From NCBI RefSeq assembly GCF_022539665.2, contig NC_081337.1:532739-596738 (forward strand): DNA of 64,000 nt. Direction: 5' to 3'. Made by a program: the position numbers and the translations under genes. The stretch comes from Daphnia carinata (Eukaryota > Arthropoda > Branchiopoda > Diplostraca > Daphniidae). The notes under the pieces are model-generated. The model saw nothing but the letters and a program-made list of their open reading frames with translations. It had not been told where the DNA came from and ran no database searches. This document shows, piece after piece, positions 21,650 through 32,105 of the stretch (positions within the stretch are counted from its first letter, which is position 1; the number at the start of each line of letters is the position of its first letter).

Positions 21650-22490
21650 TGCAGTAAAGAGGGTGTCCCGCACGTAGTAAAGATATATCAAGTAATTGAT
21701 TTTCGCTCATCCAAATCCCCTGCAAAGTCTGTGTCTGCGTATCCCAGCAGATTGTCGGGTTGGATGGCCTCAAAACAGATATAGGGCTATTCCATTTATG
21801 CTAGCCAGCAGATGTTTTGCGGCAGTCAAATGATCCTTCTAAGGGTTTTAGGTAATCCGGCAAGTACATTTAGAGCCTAGGCTACAAATGGTCGAGTAAA
21901 GACAAGTCAAAAGCATGATTCCTCCAATCATTTCTCTGTAGCGAGTAAGAAGTGAGTCTTTGGTTTCCTAAGGTTGAGGCCCTCTTCAGAGATCAACGCT
22001 CTGGTCACTTGGAGTGGGTTTTAGATTGCAATTGTTTAGCTTGTCAAGAGGCCGGGCAGCCTAGCAGAATCGATGAAGTAGGATGTGATTGTGCACGGGA
22101 TCTCTCGTTATATCAATCCCTACGAATCTTGTGGCAGATAGGACTCAAATCGTTCCAAATCGTTGTCCCAAGAGAAGACTAAGATCTACAAAGGAAGATT
22201 GTTTATTATAGAATACCAGTGTGTCGTCAACATAGATACCTGTCAATGCCTCCCTCTGTTGACGACGAAACAATTGGCAAGGATTTTATTTAAATTGGCT
22301 GACGCCAAATCGTAACAGGGCTGGCGTAATTTTTTGATGCCATGCAGGGGGAGCCTGTTTCAACCCATACTTGCATTTCTTTAGAAGACACTTGATGGCT
22401 CTTCGATCAGGAAGCAAAGGTGCCAATATCAAAGTTTTCTTTGAAGTCGGTGCTTGAATTATTCGCCCATCTTCCAAACTCAGTGGTGCA
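21650..22490 (-). pseudogene. Copia reverse transcriptase/RNase H remnant
   Basis: Read on the minus strand, 22286-22477 encodes CLLKKCKYGLKQAPPAWHQK, the Copia RT motif LYGLKQAPRAW. The RT active site follows at 22205-22240 as IYVDDTLVFYNK. Next come a thumb-like segment (FVGIDITRDP, KLNNCNLKPTPSDQ) at 22010-22130 and the RNase H end (GYADTDFAGDLDERKS) near 21700-21740. Frames change several times and stops are frequent. Orientation and domain order match the protease/integrase fragment at 62482-63135, so both are probably halves of one Copia split by Gypsy-H. Confidence 0.75.
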
Positions 22491-23336
22491 TCTTTGCGTC
22501 ATATAGCGTCTTGGCAGTTTGATCGGCGAAATAGGTCACAAGCTAATTGGACAATAGCCTGAGCACTATTCGGTGCCGTTTATTGTTTCCAACCTCTCTC
22601 TCTCCTTTTTTCAAATTCTGTTATGCCAATGCCAATGACCTGCTAACAATAACGAGTGGTCACCTCTCGATCTGTCAAACTAATTCTGCTATCAGAATCG
22701 GAATCAGCTTTATTAGCTTAAAGTTGTTTACAATCGTTCTTGAATCTACCAGTTCCTAGTGTCACACCACACATCCTATTCGCCCACCAATAAATTCCGT
22801 TCTACTTACCACAACAAGGCAAATCCGATTAATCGACATTAGGTTCTCCTTTCATGAGAAGTCCTGAGGTTAATATTTATTTACAGAAGATTCTGTTACA
22901 GTTATTATGCTCTGTATGATTTATGATCTTTGAATCAAATATAGAAAGATTGAAAATATGAGGTTTAATACTAAAGTATGTCTCATAAGGCGTAACCGTA
23001 TTTCCTTTCATCAGAGTTCAGTTTCAGAGATAGTCACATGGTGTACCGTTTCCGTCTAGAGGAATAGTGGAACCTATTTGGTATAAAGAATACCGGATGC
23101 AAATTCCAAAATTCTGCGCTGAGATGTACAGGGCTGTGATTTGACGCACTGTTCTTTCGTTATGTAGCCAGTGTAATATATCAATACTGCTTCATTCCCT
23201 ACACCATCTCTGCAAAAAATGTCAACATCACAATTAAATTTTGTTGGTGAATTGGCAGCCAGGCCGTTGAATTCTGAGATAGCCATCTTTTGACTACAAG
23301 AAATATAATTGTGTATAGCAGGTTGTGTCGTCCTTG
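22491..23336. other. Probable upstream Copia sequence, degenerate
   Basis: This stretch lies between the Copia RT fragment and the Gypsy-H LTR. Minus-strand ORF 23074-23286 (CDVDIFCRDGVGNEAVL) shows no clear match. By position it should hold the Copia integrase core, but I cannot confirm it from motifs. Confidence 0.35.
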
Positions 23337-23340
23337 CATG

Positions 23341-24133
23341 TGTAACGAAGTCATAAAATACAAATTTTATTGAATTATATTGTGTCTTGATTGTTTGTTT
23401 TATTAATATGGTTATACATACATCCGTTGCCTTTATGCCTGATACATATCATAATTCAAGTGTTGCTGCCCTTTCGTTGAATTCTATTTTTATATTATAC
23501 CTTGTGCTCTACTTATTTCCGATTGGATGAATCTTCATGCGTAGGAAGTCGCGCCATGCATTTCCGTGAATATGAAATGTTCCTGCGTACGACATCCGGA
23601 GCTTTTGTCGGAAATGCTATGTCTCCTTAAGCATGCAAGACCTATAAAAGGATACCCTTTTGTTCCCAAAAGTTAGTTCTAGTTCCGCTTCGTTCTTACA
23701 CTAGTTCCTGTTCTTGTTCAAGTTCCAGTTCTAGTGCTATCCTATCTACAAGTGTTGTTCAATTCATCAATAGTTGTGAGTATAAATTTTGTTTAAATCA
23801 ATAACTATTATAAGTGCTTCTCATCGCTGCTTGTGCGACCGATGAGCCTGTAATCTATATCTTCTCCGCAACGGTTCATCTTTATTTCTATTCCCCGCCA
23901 CCGTGGTGACGGTAAGATCAATTTCGCATAACTCTTTCCCTCTATTTCCGTTTCCCTTTTTATGCCCCATAACTGTGTATTCCCTTTGTTGTTGTTTGGC
24001 CCACTAGAATAAAGAAATATATTCGGCATTGTGGTAACGCCTTCCGAGTTCATTCATTATTTATTTATTCATTATTATCATTTCTTGTCTTAATCAAGTA
24101 AAGTCATTCTTCCTACAAGGAGAATGCTTTACA
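23341..24133 (+). repeat. Gypsy-H 5' LTR, 793 bp
   Basis: Starts TGTAACGAAG and ends GCTTTACA. It carries a TATA box (TATAAAA, 23643-23649) and a polyadenylation signal (AATAAA, 24008-24013), which place U3, R and U5. Differences from the 3' LTR include T/C and small indel changes around 23425-23470, 23586, 23600, 23655 and 23706. Confidence 0.92.
23643..23649 (+). promoter_or_regulatory. Gypsy-H LTR TATA box
   Basis: TATAAAA within CCTATAAAAGG, about 300 bp into the LTR and about 365 bp before the AATAAA. The same box is at 61991-61997 in the 3' LTR. Transcription would start near 23672. Confidence 0.7.
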
Positions 24134-24136
24134 TAA

Positions 24137-24150
24137 TGGTGGCAGCGATC
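24137..24150 (+). other. Gypsy-H primer binding site
   Basis: TGGTGGCAGCGATC starts three bases after the LTR end and begins with TGG as tRNA-primed sites do. The tRNA was not identified. Confidence 0.6.
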
Positions 24151-24167
24151 TATCGAACTCACCCACA

Positions 24168-24598
24168 ATGACGGATAATATTTTTGCTAGTAGGCATAAA
24201 CTTTCTCGTTCTCCTGTAACCACTACCAAAAGTCCCATTGAGCCAGACATACAAATTGAAGAACCTGTAGCCAGATCGCTTAATTTTGGTAAAACTTCCA
24301 CTTCAAATCGTGCTGGAGCTGAGAAGTTTACGGGTAATAAAACTTCGATAAGGGCAACAGAAGCTATTGGGAAATCTGCTTCCCCTGTTTTAAAACCTAG
24401 GGAAATTCCAAATAATCCTCAGTTAAGAAAGTTAAGATCGAACTCTGCGTATGAACTAGTAACGGGGGTAGACCTTTCAAACGTTCGCAAACCCCGGGCC
24501 AAAAGTAACGCTAACCCCTCGGCTGCACGAGACTCTCCTTCCATACTAACCAAATTAATAAACCACCTTTCACCCAAGAAAACCGTCTCCACAAACAC
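24168..24598 (+). pseudogene. Gypsy-H ORF1, 5' part (split by BEL)
   Basis: ATG at 24168 opens a frame for 143 codons up to the BEL insertion. It lies 34 bp after the LTR, where gag normally starts, but encodes a basic, Ser/Pro/Lys-rich, low-complexity segment (KLSRSPVTTTKSPIEPDIQ and onward) and no capsid motif. The remainder continues after the BEL element from 34203. I do not recognise the protein. Because the zinc-knuckle gag lies further down at 35227, this is an additional ORF upstream of gag. Confidence 0.6.
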
Positions 24599-24921
24599 TG
24601 AAGGGAAATAATCAGCCCGTGTCTGATTTTTACCTTTGTAAAATGTGAAGAAGTTTTAGAGATGAACACGGGAACACTAGTTCCTTCGTTGTGCACTGCA
24701 GGACGTGTATTTTTCAACTGACTGCCCCTTGCCCTCTCTTGCGAGACGGCCAATAGGCCTAGGGCGGGGCTAAATTACAAGGGGGGGGGGGGGAAATGGG
24801 CTGTACAATGGTGGCCCTCTACCGAGGGCCACTCAATTCAAAAGCTCTAAAACGGCTGGGCAGCCTCGTGCGGCGTCCAGACCGCGTCGTCTGCTGTTGG
24901 GAATCTAATATATTCCCAACA
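24599..24921 (-). repeat. BEL 3' LTR, 323 bp
   Basis: In the element's orientation the LTR starts TGTTGGGAAT and ends TTTCCCTTCA. Its first 27 bases form a perfect 10-bp hairpin (24895-24904 with 24912-24921). A 9-bp hairpin with a TACC loop at 24811-24832 contains the pol stop codon. A G run of about 15 is at 24779-24793. The purine tract GGTGGGGAGTG lies directly upstream in element orientation (plus 24922-24932) and is coding. Confidence 0.9.
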
Positions 24922-27900
24922 CACTCCCCACCAGAGCCCGTGCTCCACGGCTCGCTCTCTTCGACCGGGCTGGCGGCTGACACGGATGGAGTTGGATCTT
25001 CTTCCGGCTCCATCTCCGGCGCGGGTAGTGCTTCAACGTCGTCGGGCTGGTCCTCGCGTAGCTCCAAGGGGTGTAGGGACTGAATCGCTCGGTTGATCAA
25101 GCTCCCGTTAGGGGTCTTGATCGTTGCCGATCGAATCAGCCCGTCCCGACTGTAAATCAGCTCCTTCACGACACCGACTGTCCACATAAGTCGTTTCGTG
25201 TTGTCGTCGTGGATGACGACAACTTCACCTATTCGAATTTTGCGTCCGGGTCCTCCCTTGCAGTGGAATTTGTCAACTTGGAGTAGGTAGTCATTGACGA
25301 ACCGCTCGCAAGTCTCCTTGACATATTCTCTGCGTAGGCGGTCCATTTCAATAAGTCGTGCGTTGGTTGGGTCGGGAGTCAGTAGATTAATTGCTGGCTC
25401 CGGTGGAGTGCAATTAGATCGTCTATTGTTCAGAAATTGATTTGGAGTGATGGGAAGTGGATCATCACTCCCCTCTGCCATGTAAGTGAGTGGCCTTGCG
25501 TTCACTACACTTTCTGTCTCGATCAAACTAACTTCCAACTCGTCGTATTCTAGACACGCACGGCCATTGGAACGCCGTAGTAGGTCTTTCATCGTCCTGA
25601 CCATGCGTTCCCAAAAACCTCCCCACCATGGGGCTAGGCTGGCGGAGAAAATCCACTCGGTTTTACGCATGGCTAGAAGGTCGTGGACCGTTGGGTCAGA
25701 TCTTAGGACCTTCAGGTGTTTGGAAACGCACCTAAATGTTTGCGCGTTGTCCGAATACATCACAGACACGTTACCCCTCCTAGCCGAAAATCTTCGGAAG
25801 GCTAGTAGGAAGTCTCGTGCTGACATGGTTTTTGTTAATTCCAGGTGGACGGCCCTAGTTACCGCGCAGGTAAACAGGCAGGCGTAGCTCTTGGGCTGCT
25901 TGATTTTCTTCTTGCCTGACCCGTCCGCTTGGAGGTTTTCTTTTTCCTCCGTGTGTTCCATGGCTGGAGGCTCTGCTGGAGTCTCCATACTTGGATCATC
26001 CGTTTGTGGTGGATCCACGGAGGTCGTAGGCTCCGCTTGCTTGCGTTTCTTACGCGATATTGGGTGTTTGTAATACAAAGGCCCTGCGAAATCCACACCC
26101 GTGATTTCGAAGGCTTTCGCTTGTTTCAAGCGGTTCAACGGTAGAGGTGCAGCTACTTCTGTGAATGGTGGTGAAGTTAGCCGTTGGCACTTGACGCAGG
26201 CATGCCAAACTGACTTAGTCTGCTGACGTCCTTTGATGATCCAAAATCGTTCTCTTAAATCGGAGAGGGTGGTTTTCCCTCCGGCGTGTTTCAGTGAGAC
26301 GTGCCTGTCTGCGATGAGTAATTTCACGACTGGATGGTGAGGGGGCAGCAGTATGGCAGGTTCGATGTCTCTGTCTGTTAGTGCCAATTCGACCCTTCCG
26401 GTTACTCTGATCAGCTTGTCTCTTCCATCCCACACGGGTCGGAGTTTGGCAATTTTCTCCTTGTGGTGTGGTTGCCTTCCCTCTTGTAGGTCTTGGAACG
26501 TTTTTGGAAATGCTTCTTTTTGGAGCTGCCTGTAGATAAGTAGCTCCGCCTTCGTCAGTTCCTCTACTGTAAGATGGTCTACCAGTATTTCCTTTTCGTC
26601 TCCTATCTTGATTGGAGTTTGGATTTGCGTTCTGTTGATGGGGCGATTCTTGGAGATGAACCTAAGCATCCAGGCGGTTCGTCGAAGTAGTCGATTCCAT
26701 GATGGAATTCGTTCCAGCTGCCATTCCATTGGGGTAGCTGGTTCCACGGTAGCCACCGACATGATGACGGTTTTTCCTTTGGCTTCCGCTTCGATCTTCT
26801 CGTGGATGCTCGTCTCTCCTGCATCGGGTGTTGAATCCGGCCATTCTGTTTCTTCCTTTAGCCATGGTGGACCATTCCACCATAGCTCCGAGTGTACCAG
26901 CGCTGACGCTGGCGCTCCCCGCGAGGCAAGATCCGCAGGATTGTGTATGCCCGGGCAGTGCCGCCACCAACTTACTCCAGACAGCTTCCTGATAGCTTCC
27001 ACTTGGTTCCTAACAAATGGTTTCCATCTGTTAGGATCTCCTCTGATCCACCCAAGTGCTACCAAAGAGTCCGCCCAGAATATGGTTCGCCATGACTCTA
27101 TGTGGAGAAAGTTTTTCAATTTTTCTCCTAGCCGTGCGGCTAAAAGTGAGCTTAATAACTCCAGTCGTGGTAGGGTGACTTTTTTCTTTGGGAGAGGTGC
27201 CACTTTCGTTTTACTGGCTAGAAAGTGAATGCTGGTTTCGTTGCTTTTGGTTTGGAGTCTTGCGTAAGCAACGGCTCCGTACGCCGCCTCAGACGCATCG
27301 CCGAAGACGTGAATTTCTGCTGATTGTATGACCCGTTTGGAGTAGCCTATCCAGCGAGGGATTTTCAATTTGGCGAACTCGTTCAACCCGGTCATGGCAG
27401 TTATCCAAGTTTGTGTAATTTCCGGCGGCGCTTCGACGTCCCAGTCAATTTCTTCTTCCCAAAGTTTCTGGTAGATGATTTTTAGCAGGAGTGTAGTGGG
27501 TGCTAAGAACCCAATGGGATCAAACAGTCTTGCAGATATCCGTAGGATACTTCTTTTGGTGACAAGGTCCCCCAGTTCTGTAGCGGCTTTGATGATAGGC
27601 GCGGGGTCGAATTGGAATGTGTCGGATTCGGTGTCCCACCGAATGCCTAGGACCTTTGGTTGGCCCTCTTCCAGTTTCTGCGTGAAAATTTTTACAATGG
27701 GGTTGATAAGCCCCTTCTCACTGAGAAATTTGCGAAGTGTTTTGTCGTTTGTCACCCAGCTTCGCATGTTGAGTTTAGCCTCTTGGAAGATGGCCTTTGT
27801 TTCTTGAATCCTGTTTTTGGCTGTGGGGATGCTGTCGGCGCCCCCTAGGTAGTCGTCGACGTAAATTTGTTCTTTTAATTGCTTCACTGTAGCGGAGTAC

Positions 27901-30900
27901 AGTGGCTCCATTCCATCTAAATGCTTGTTGAGGGTAACTCTAAGCAAGAATGGGCTGCAACTGAGTCCAAACGGGACTCGTTTCCACCTGTAAGCAACTA
28001 AAGGGGAGCCAGGTGTTTCTGGCTCCGTTACCCACAGAAATCGTACTGCGTCTGAGTCTTCAGGATGCAGGGCGATATTCAAAAAAGCTTTCTCAATATC
28101 TGCTATCCATGCGATCCGATTTAATCGGAATCGCATTAGAACGGCTAGCAGGTCAGGATTCAGGTTTGGACCGGTTTCTAGGACGTCGTTGAGGCTTGGT
28201 CCAAATTTGGACTTGGCCGCTCCGTCAAAGACCGGTCGGATCTTTGTAGTTGTTTTGTCCTGTCGAATGACAGGATGATGTGGCAAATAAGTGTGGAGTC
28301 CCTCGTAGTTTAGGTCTGCCTTTTCTACGAAGTTTTGGACTCTTAGTTGCTTGATCTCCTGGTGGTAAGCAGATAGAAGCGCTGGCGTTCTTTTGAGTCT
28401 ATTTAAAAGACTTTCCAGTCTTCCTTTAGCCATCAGGAAATTTTTCTCCAACCTCCACTTATCCGTTTTCCATGGGATTGGGGTGCAGTATCGCCCATCT
28501 TCTTGACGGGTGATTTTGTTTCCAAAGGAGCCTAGAGGGTCGTCTGGCTCCACTGCATCGCAATCGTCTAAAATGGCGAAGTGTTCCAGCTTCCAAAATA
28601 GCGATAGGTCAAAGTCCGTCTGCCGTTTTAATTCTTCTTTTACAATCTTCTTTTTTTCTTTTTTAATTGTGGAGTTTTCTATGGAGATTTCGTCCATAGA
28701 CTCCGGGTGGGGAGATGAGGATTCTTTTGTCTCCTTCCCATCCGGCAATTTCTCCTTTTCTTCGGGAAGGGTTGTAAAAGTGTAGTTTGAATCAAGGCAG
28801 CCGGCTGCATATGAAGCTACCGTTTGGGTTGAAAAGCTACTATATTGCAGCATTTGCTGGATTATCGCCTTTCCTTTTTTCGAATTTTTCTCTTTAGAAG
28901 GGCCAACTATCATTCGCCCAAGCTTTGTGTTGTAGGCCCTTAGGCCACACGGGCTTTGGATAGCTGCTTCATTGGGGATGATTTCAAACATCTGGTCGAC
29001 TCCTATTAAAATCCCGACATCCTTTTCTTGGCTGTTTGTTTCGAACCTGTCGTCAGCCATTTTTTCATTGTCCAGCCACAGTTTTCGTGCGAATGCTGTG
29101 TGGGCATATGGACCAGTGTCTCCAATGTAGTCCGTCTCCAGTGCTGTGATTTTGACGAGTGGGGCACCATGCCAAGTGCCCCTAAATGTCAGCTCGACTG
29201 AATTGGTCTTCTCCACTGGATTGGGTTTTCGTTGCTTGAAAACTCTGGTACCAATATTTTCCACTGCTACCGCCTTGAGGTCCAACAATTTTGAGATAGA
29301 TCTTGTGACCCAAGATCTATGGCTGCCATCGTCGATAAATAAAATGGCTCTTGTTTGTTTGCCATTTGGGCCTACTACATTTACCGTAGCTGTCTTCACC
29401 ACGAGATCGCCGGGGGCGGTTGCGCTTGCAGCAGACGCCGTAACACTTGTGATGGCACTGTTGCCATTAACAGTTTGGTGCGCGAAGCGTGTCTGCTTTT
29501 TATCGCAGAGAGCCGTGTGGTGGATAGCTTGGCAATGTTTGCAGGTGTAGTTTGTGGTGCAGTTCAGCGTTTCGTGATTTCCACTGAAACATCTGACGCA
29601 CCTTTTCTGCTTGGCGATGATGGCCTTTTTTTCTCTTAGGTTCACTGGACAAATCGTGGGGTAGTGAACTTCCCCGCAGAAAATGCATGGTCTTGTGCAT
29701 TCTCGCATGATAAAATTGTCCTGTCTCCTAAAAGGTGTTGACGGTGGCACAAATTGTCTGGAATTTTTTCTGGTGTGTGGAGCTGGTTGTGACCTGGCTC
29801 CAATCGCCAGCTGTGATGCTGTGGCAGCGTGTATTTGTTTCGCTGGACTTGGCGATGTTGACTGCTGTGGCGTTTTTGTGGTTTCCGATTTCCATCGGCT
29901 GTACCTCTCCGCTACGTCAACTTCATCCCTGATGAAATTCAGTAGGGATGCGATGTCGGTAATGTCGTTTTCTTCAGAGCTCGACCACTCTTTCTGCAAT
30001 TCTGCAGGAAGCAATTTCATTAATTTTGTGCCAAGGAGTCCTCCAAATGATTCTTTTCGAACCCCGAGGGTTTCCAAGGCGTTAATATGCGACTGGACTG
30101 TGAGCTGCAATTTTCTCAGCGCCGATACATCTGCCATTGTTTTAACAGGAGCTAGGTTGTCAAATTTGCATAAATGGGTTTGAATGAGAGCCTTTGGCTT
30201 TGCGTAGACTCTTTTTAGCTCTGATATGGCAATGTTGTAGTTTGCTGCAGTGAGTTCCAGATTTTCCACGCACAAGTACGCTTCCCCTTTTAAATATTCT
30301 TTTAAGTAGTCGAATTTTTGAACATCCGACATTGTCGACGAGTGAATGGAGGCATTAAAGCTCTCCCAGAATGATGTCCACTCAAGAATATCTCCTTTAA
30401 AATGCTTGATTTGTCTTTGGGGAAGACGTGTTGCTTGTTGAATTGGAGCTGCTGCTGCTGCTACTTGAACTGGTGCCTGGTTTTGCGCCATAAGTTGTTG
30501 TATCTGTAAGGCGTAGGCTTGCTGTTGTTGGACGATCTGATTTGCAAAGAGCTGCTGCTGTTGAGTAAGCAGGTCTTGGAGCAATCTGTTTCTGTCCTCC
30601 TCAATGTGGCGCTGTTCTTTTTTCTGCAGCTCTTGAAATTCCAAGTCTTGATGTCTTTTATACTCGTCTCGTTTGTTTTTAACGAAGGCGAGTATACTGC
30701 TCATTTCTTCTTCTACTTCGGCTACTGTGGAGTAATCTTGCTCGATTTGCTCCTCGGTGGCGTTCGTAGTTTGCAAGGCCCAGCGTACTTGGTCGCTTGC
30801 TTTAATAAATTTCTGGTAACGTTGCTTCAGGAGTTCTGTATCCGTGGCGATGTCGTTATCCAGTTCCGCCGTCATCGTGAGATCCTTGTATCCCTTGATC

Positions 30901-31004
30901 TTCTCCATTGTCCTCGTAAGGTGGCCTTTCAGGCCCGCTCGTGTTGCTGCAACTGATCGTGACATTTTTTGTTTTGCTGGAATTGGAAAGTTGATTCTTT
31001 TCAA
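24819..31004 (-). CDS. gag-pol: BEL/Pao Gag-Pol polyprotein, 2061 aa
   Basis: One uninterrupted ORF carries the whole Pao polyprotein. The N-terminal half has a Gln-rich coiled coil and the Pao capsid region (HFKGDILEWTSFWESFNASI). Three zinc-knuckle-like Cys/His clusters lie at residues about 440-500. The aspartic protease is FIDDGSHRSW near 555. RT has IYVDDYLGG near 1048, RNase H VFGDASEAAYGAVAY near 1232, the integrase HHCC region LKHAGGKTTL...CVKCQR near 1565-1605, and the core VDFAGPLY, MYSDNAQTF and WGGFWERMVR near 1636-1800. An acidic tail follows. The last 34 codons lie inside the 3' LTR. Length and order are normal for BEL/Pao; all catalytic motifs look intact. Confidence 0.95.
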   Translation of the reverse strand: MKRINFPIPAKQKMSRSVAATRAGLKGHLTRTMEKIKGYKDLTMTAELDNDIATDTELLKQRYQKFIKASDQVRWALQTTNATEEQIEQDYSTVAEVEEEMSSILAFVKNKRDEYKRHQDLEFQELQKKEQRHIEEDRNRLLQDLLTQQQQLFANQIVQQQQAYALQIQQLMAQNQAPVQVAAAAAPIQQATRLPQRQIKHFKGDILEWTSFWESFNASIHSSTMSDVQKFDYLKEYLKGEAYLCVENLELTAANYNIAISELKRVYAKPKALIQTHLCKFDNLAPVKTMADVSALRKLQLTVQSHINALETLGVRKESFGGLLGTKLMKLLPAELQKEWSSSEENDITDIASLLNFIRDEVDVAERYSRWKSETTKTPQQSTSPSPAKQIHAATASQLAIGARSQPAPHTRKNSRQFVPPSTPFRRQDNFIMRECTRPCIFCGEVHYPTICPVNLREKKAIIAKQKRCVRCFSGNHETLNCTTNYTCKHCQAIHHTALCDKKQTRFAHQTVNGNSAITSVTASAASATAPGDLVVKTATVNVVGPNGKQTRAILFIDDGSHRSWVTRSISKLLDLKAVAVENIGTRVFKQRKPNPVEKTNSVELTFRGTWHGAPLVKITALETDYIGDTGPYAHTAFARKLWLDNEKMADDRFETNSQEKDVGILIGVDQMFEIIPNEAAIQSPCGLRAYNTKLGRMIVGPSKEKNSKKGKAIIQQMLQYSSFSTQTVASYAAGCLDSNYTFTTLPEEKEKLPDGKETKESSSPHPESMDEISIENSTIKKEKKKIVKEELKRQTDFDLSLFWKLEHFAILDDCDAVEPDDPLGSFGNKITRQEDGRYCTPIPWKTDKWRLEKNFLMAKGRLESLLNRLKRTPALLSAYHQEIKQLRVQNFVEKADLNYEGLHTYLPHHPVIRQDKTTTKIRPVFDGAAKSKFGPSLNDVLETGPNLNPDLLAVLMRFRLNRIAWIADIEKAFLNIALHPEDSDAVRFLWVTEPETPGSPLVAYRWKRVPFGLSCSPFLLRVTLNKHLDGMEPLYSATVKQLKEQIYVDDYLGGADSIPTAKNRIQETKAIFQEAKLNMRSWVTNDKTLRKFLSEKGLINPIVKIFTQKLEEGQPKVLGIRWDTESDTFQFDPAPIIKAATELGDLVTKRSILRISARLFDPIGFLAPTTLLLKIIYQKLWEEEIDWDVEAPPEITQTWITAMTGLNEFAKLKIPRWIGYSKRVIQSAEIHVFGDASEAAYGAVAYARLQTKSNETSIHFLASKTKVAPLPKKKVTLPRLELLSSLLAARLGEKLKNFLHIESWRTIFWADSLVALGWIRGDPNRWKPFVRNQVEAIRKLSGVSWWRHCPGIHNPADLASRGAPASALVHSELWWNGPPWLKEETEWPDSTPDAGETSIHEKIEAEAKGKTVIMSVATVEPATPMEWQLERIPSWNRLLRRTAWMLRFISKNRPINRTQIQTPIKIGDEKEILVDHLTVEELTKAELLIYRQLQKEAFPKTFQDLQEGRQPHHKEKIAKLRPVWDGRDKLIRVTGRVELALTDRDIEPAILLPPHHPVVKLLIADRHVSLKHAGGKTTLSDLRERFWIIKGRQQTKSVWHACVKCQRLTSPPFTEVAAPLPLNRLKQAKAFEITGVDFAGPLYYKHPISRKKRKQAEPTTSVDPPQTDDPSMETPAEPPAMEHTEEKENLQADGSGKKKIKQPKSYACLFTCAVTRAVHLELTKTMSARDFLLAFRRFSARRGNVSVMYSDNAQTFRCVSKHLKVLRSDPTVHDLLAMRKTEWIFSASLAPWWGGFWERMVRTMKDLLRRSNGRACLEYDELEVSLIETESVVNARPLTYMAEGSDDPLPITPNQFLNNRRSNCTPPEPAINLLTPDPTNARLIEMDRLRREYVKETCERFVNDYLLQVDKFHCKGGPGRKIRIGEVVVIHDDNTKRLMWTVGVVKELIYSRDGLIRSATIKTPNGSLINRAIQSLHPLELREDQPDDVEALPAPEMEPEEDPTPSVSAASPVEESEPWSTGSGGECVGNILDSQQQTTRSGRRTRLPSRFRAFELSGPR

Positions 31005-32105
31005 TACTCAGCGGGGTTCACTCCTGGATTTCCCTTGAAGGAGTGAGAAAAAAGGAAAAAAGGAAAACTTTGGAAAAAAAGTTTTACTTAAGTGCTTCCA
31101 CTAAATTGTGCGTGAATGGAAAGGGAGCAGCGCTGACGCCGTGCTCCAATCAGTGGGCGTATTTCTTGAACTCCACTGGTTGAGGTTTCTCCTCCTTGCT
31201 ATCTCGGACAATTTTTTTGAAAAGTGGAAGCTTGTATTTGTTGCTCTTGGTTAGCTTTTCGGTAACTTTCGAGCGAATAAACCGACTTTGTTGTCAGTAA
31301 AAATAAGAAAAATGTCAAGATTTGTTTAGTTGCTAGCACGATGCTCAATGGGTAGGAATGGGAAAGGACTATTTTCAGATGATTTGGAAAATAAGGTTGC
31401 TTATTTGGCCGTTAGGCTGCGTAAGCTTTCAGTTTTAGAAGAAATGAGAAACAATTGGCAAAAGTTTTACCATCCTTTGGTTCTTGACCGCCAGATGGTG
31501 TTTGTGTTCAGTTTCTGAACAAAATCTAAAAAATGAAAAAATAGAGAAGTCTGTTTTTCTGACCGCTAGATGGAGCGGGCCTCCAGTTTTTGAACGAAAA
31601 TCAAAAAATTGAAAGTAACAGAAAAGTCTCTTAATTTGACCGCTAGATGACGCAGGCCTTTAGTTTTGGGGAAAAAAAGAAAAAGAGTTTTGAATTTTTG
31701 AATTTCTGGAGAGAAGCTTCTTAATTTGACCGCTAGATGGCTCAAGCGTTCAGTTTTTAAGAAAAAAGAAAAGAACTTTGAAAATTTTTTTTTGAATTTT
31801 TTGGATTTTTAGTTTGCTTACGACCGCCAGATGGCGTAAGCTTGCAGTTCTGAAAGGATATAAGTTTTTTGAAAAGAAAAAATTAAGTCTGTAATTTTGA
31901 GCGCTAGATGGCGCTAGTTTTCTAAAGGAAAGAAAAAGGAAATTAATTAGTGGGAGTTGACCTTTTGAGCTCAACTCCAAAAAAGAATGTAAGAAGGTTT
32001 TTTCTTTTGTGGAGTACGGTTGGACCGTTTTCTCCTAGCTAAAGTAAGTGAAAAGGGAAGGTTAGTGATCAATTATTTTATTGTAACATGGGGAATTACA
32101 ATTTT
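31005..32105. other. BEL leader with six CTCF-like motifs
   Basis: Leader sequence between the BEL gag-pol start and the upstream ORF. Motif GACCGC(C/T)AGATGGCGC, exact or with few changes, recurs at 31486, 31561, 31638, 31728, 31822 and 31899, spaced 75-94 bp. The spacers are A/T-rich and loosely repetitive. The remainder shows no gene. Confidence 0.65.
31486..31914 (+). promoter_or_regulatory. Array of six CTCF-like sites
   Basis: Each copy contains CCGC(C/T)AGATG followed by a GC-like end, which fits the CTCF core CCNSYAGRKGGCRS. All six have the same orientation. The motif body is much better conserved between copies than the spacers, suggesting selection or recent amplification. The role as an insulator or protein-binding leader is inference. 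Confidence 0.5.

Noticed and set aside
23808..24053. An 81-codon minus ORF found twice (also 62156-62401)
   Set aside because: Both copies lie inside the Gypsy-H LTRs; the repetition is explained by the LTR pair.
24779..24793. Poly-G run as a possible G-quadruplex signal
   Set aside because: Its length differs between the two BEL LTRs (about 15 and 7), so it is an unstable homopolymer, and the run at 21350-21363 is unrelated.
29146..29550. Plus-strand ORFs across the BEL gag-pol region
   Set aside because: They are antisense shadows of an intact 2061-codon gene with clear domains.
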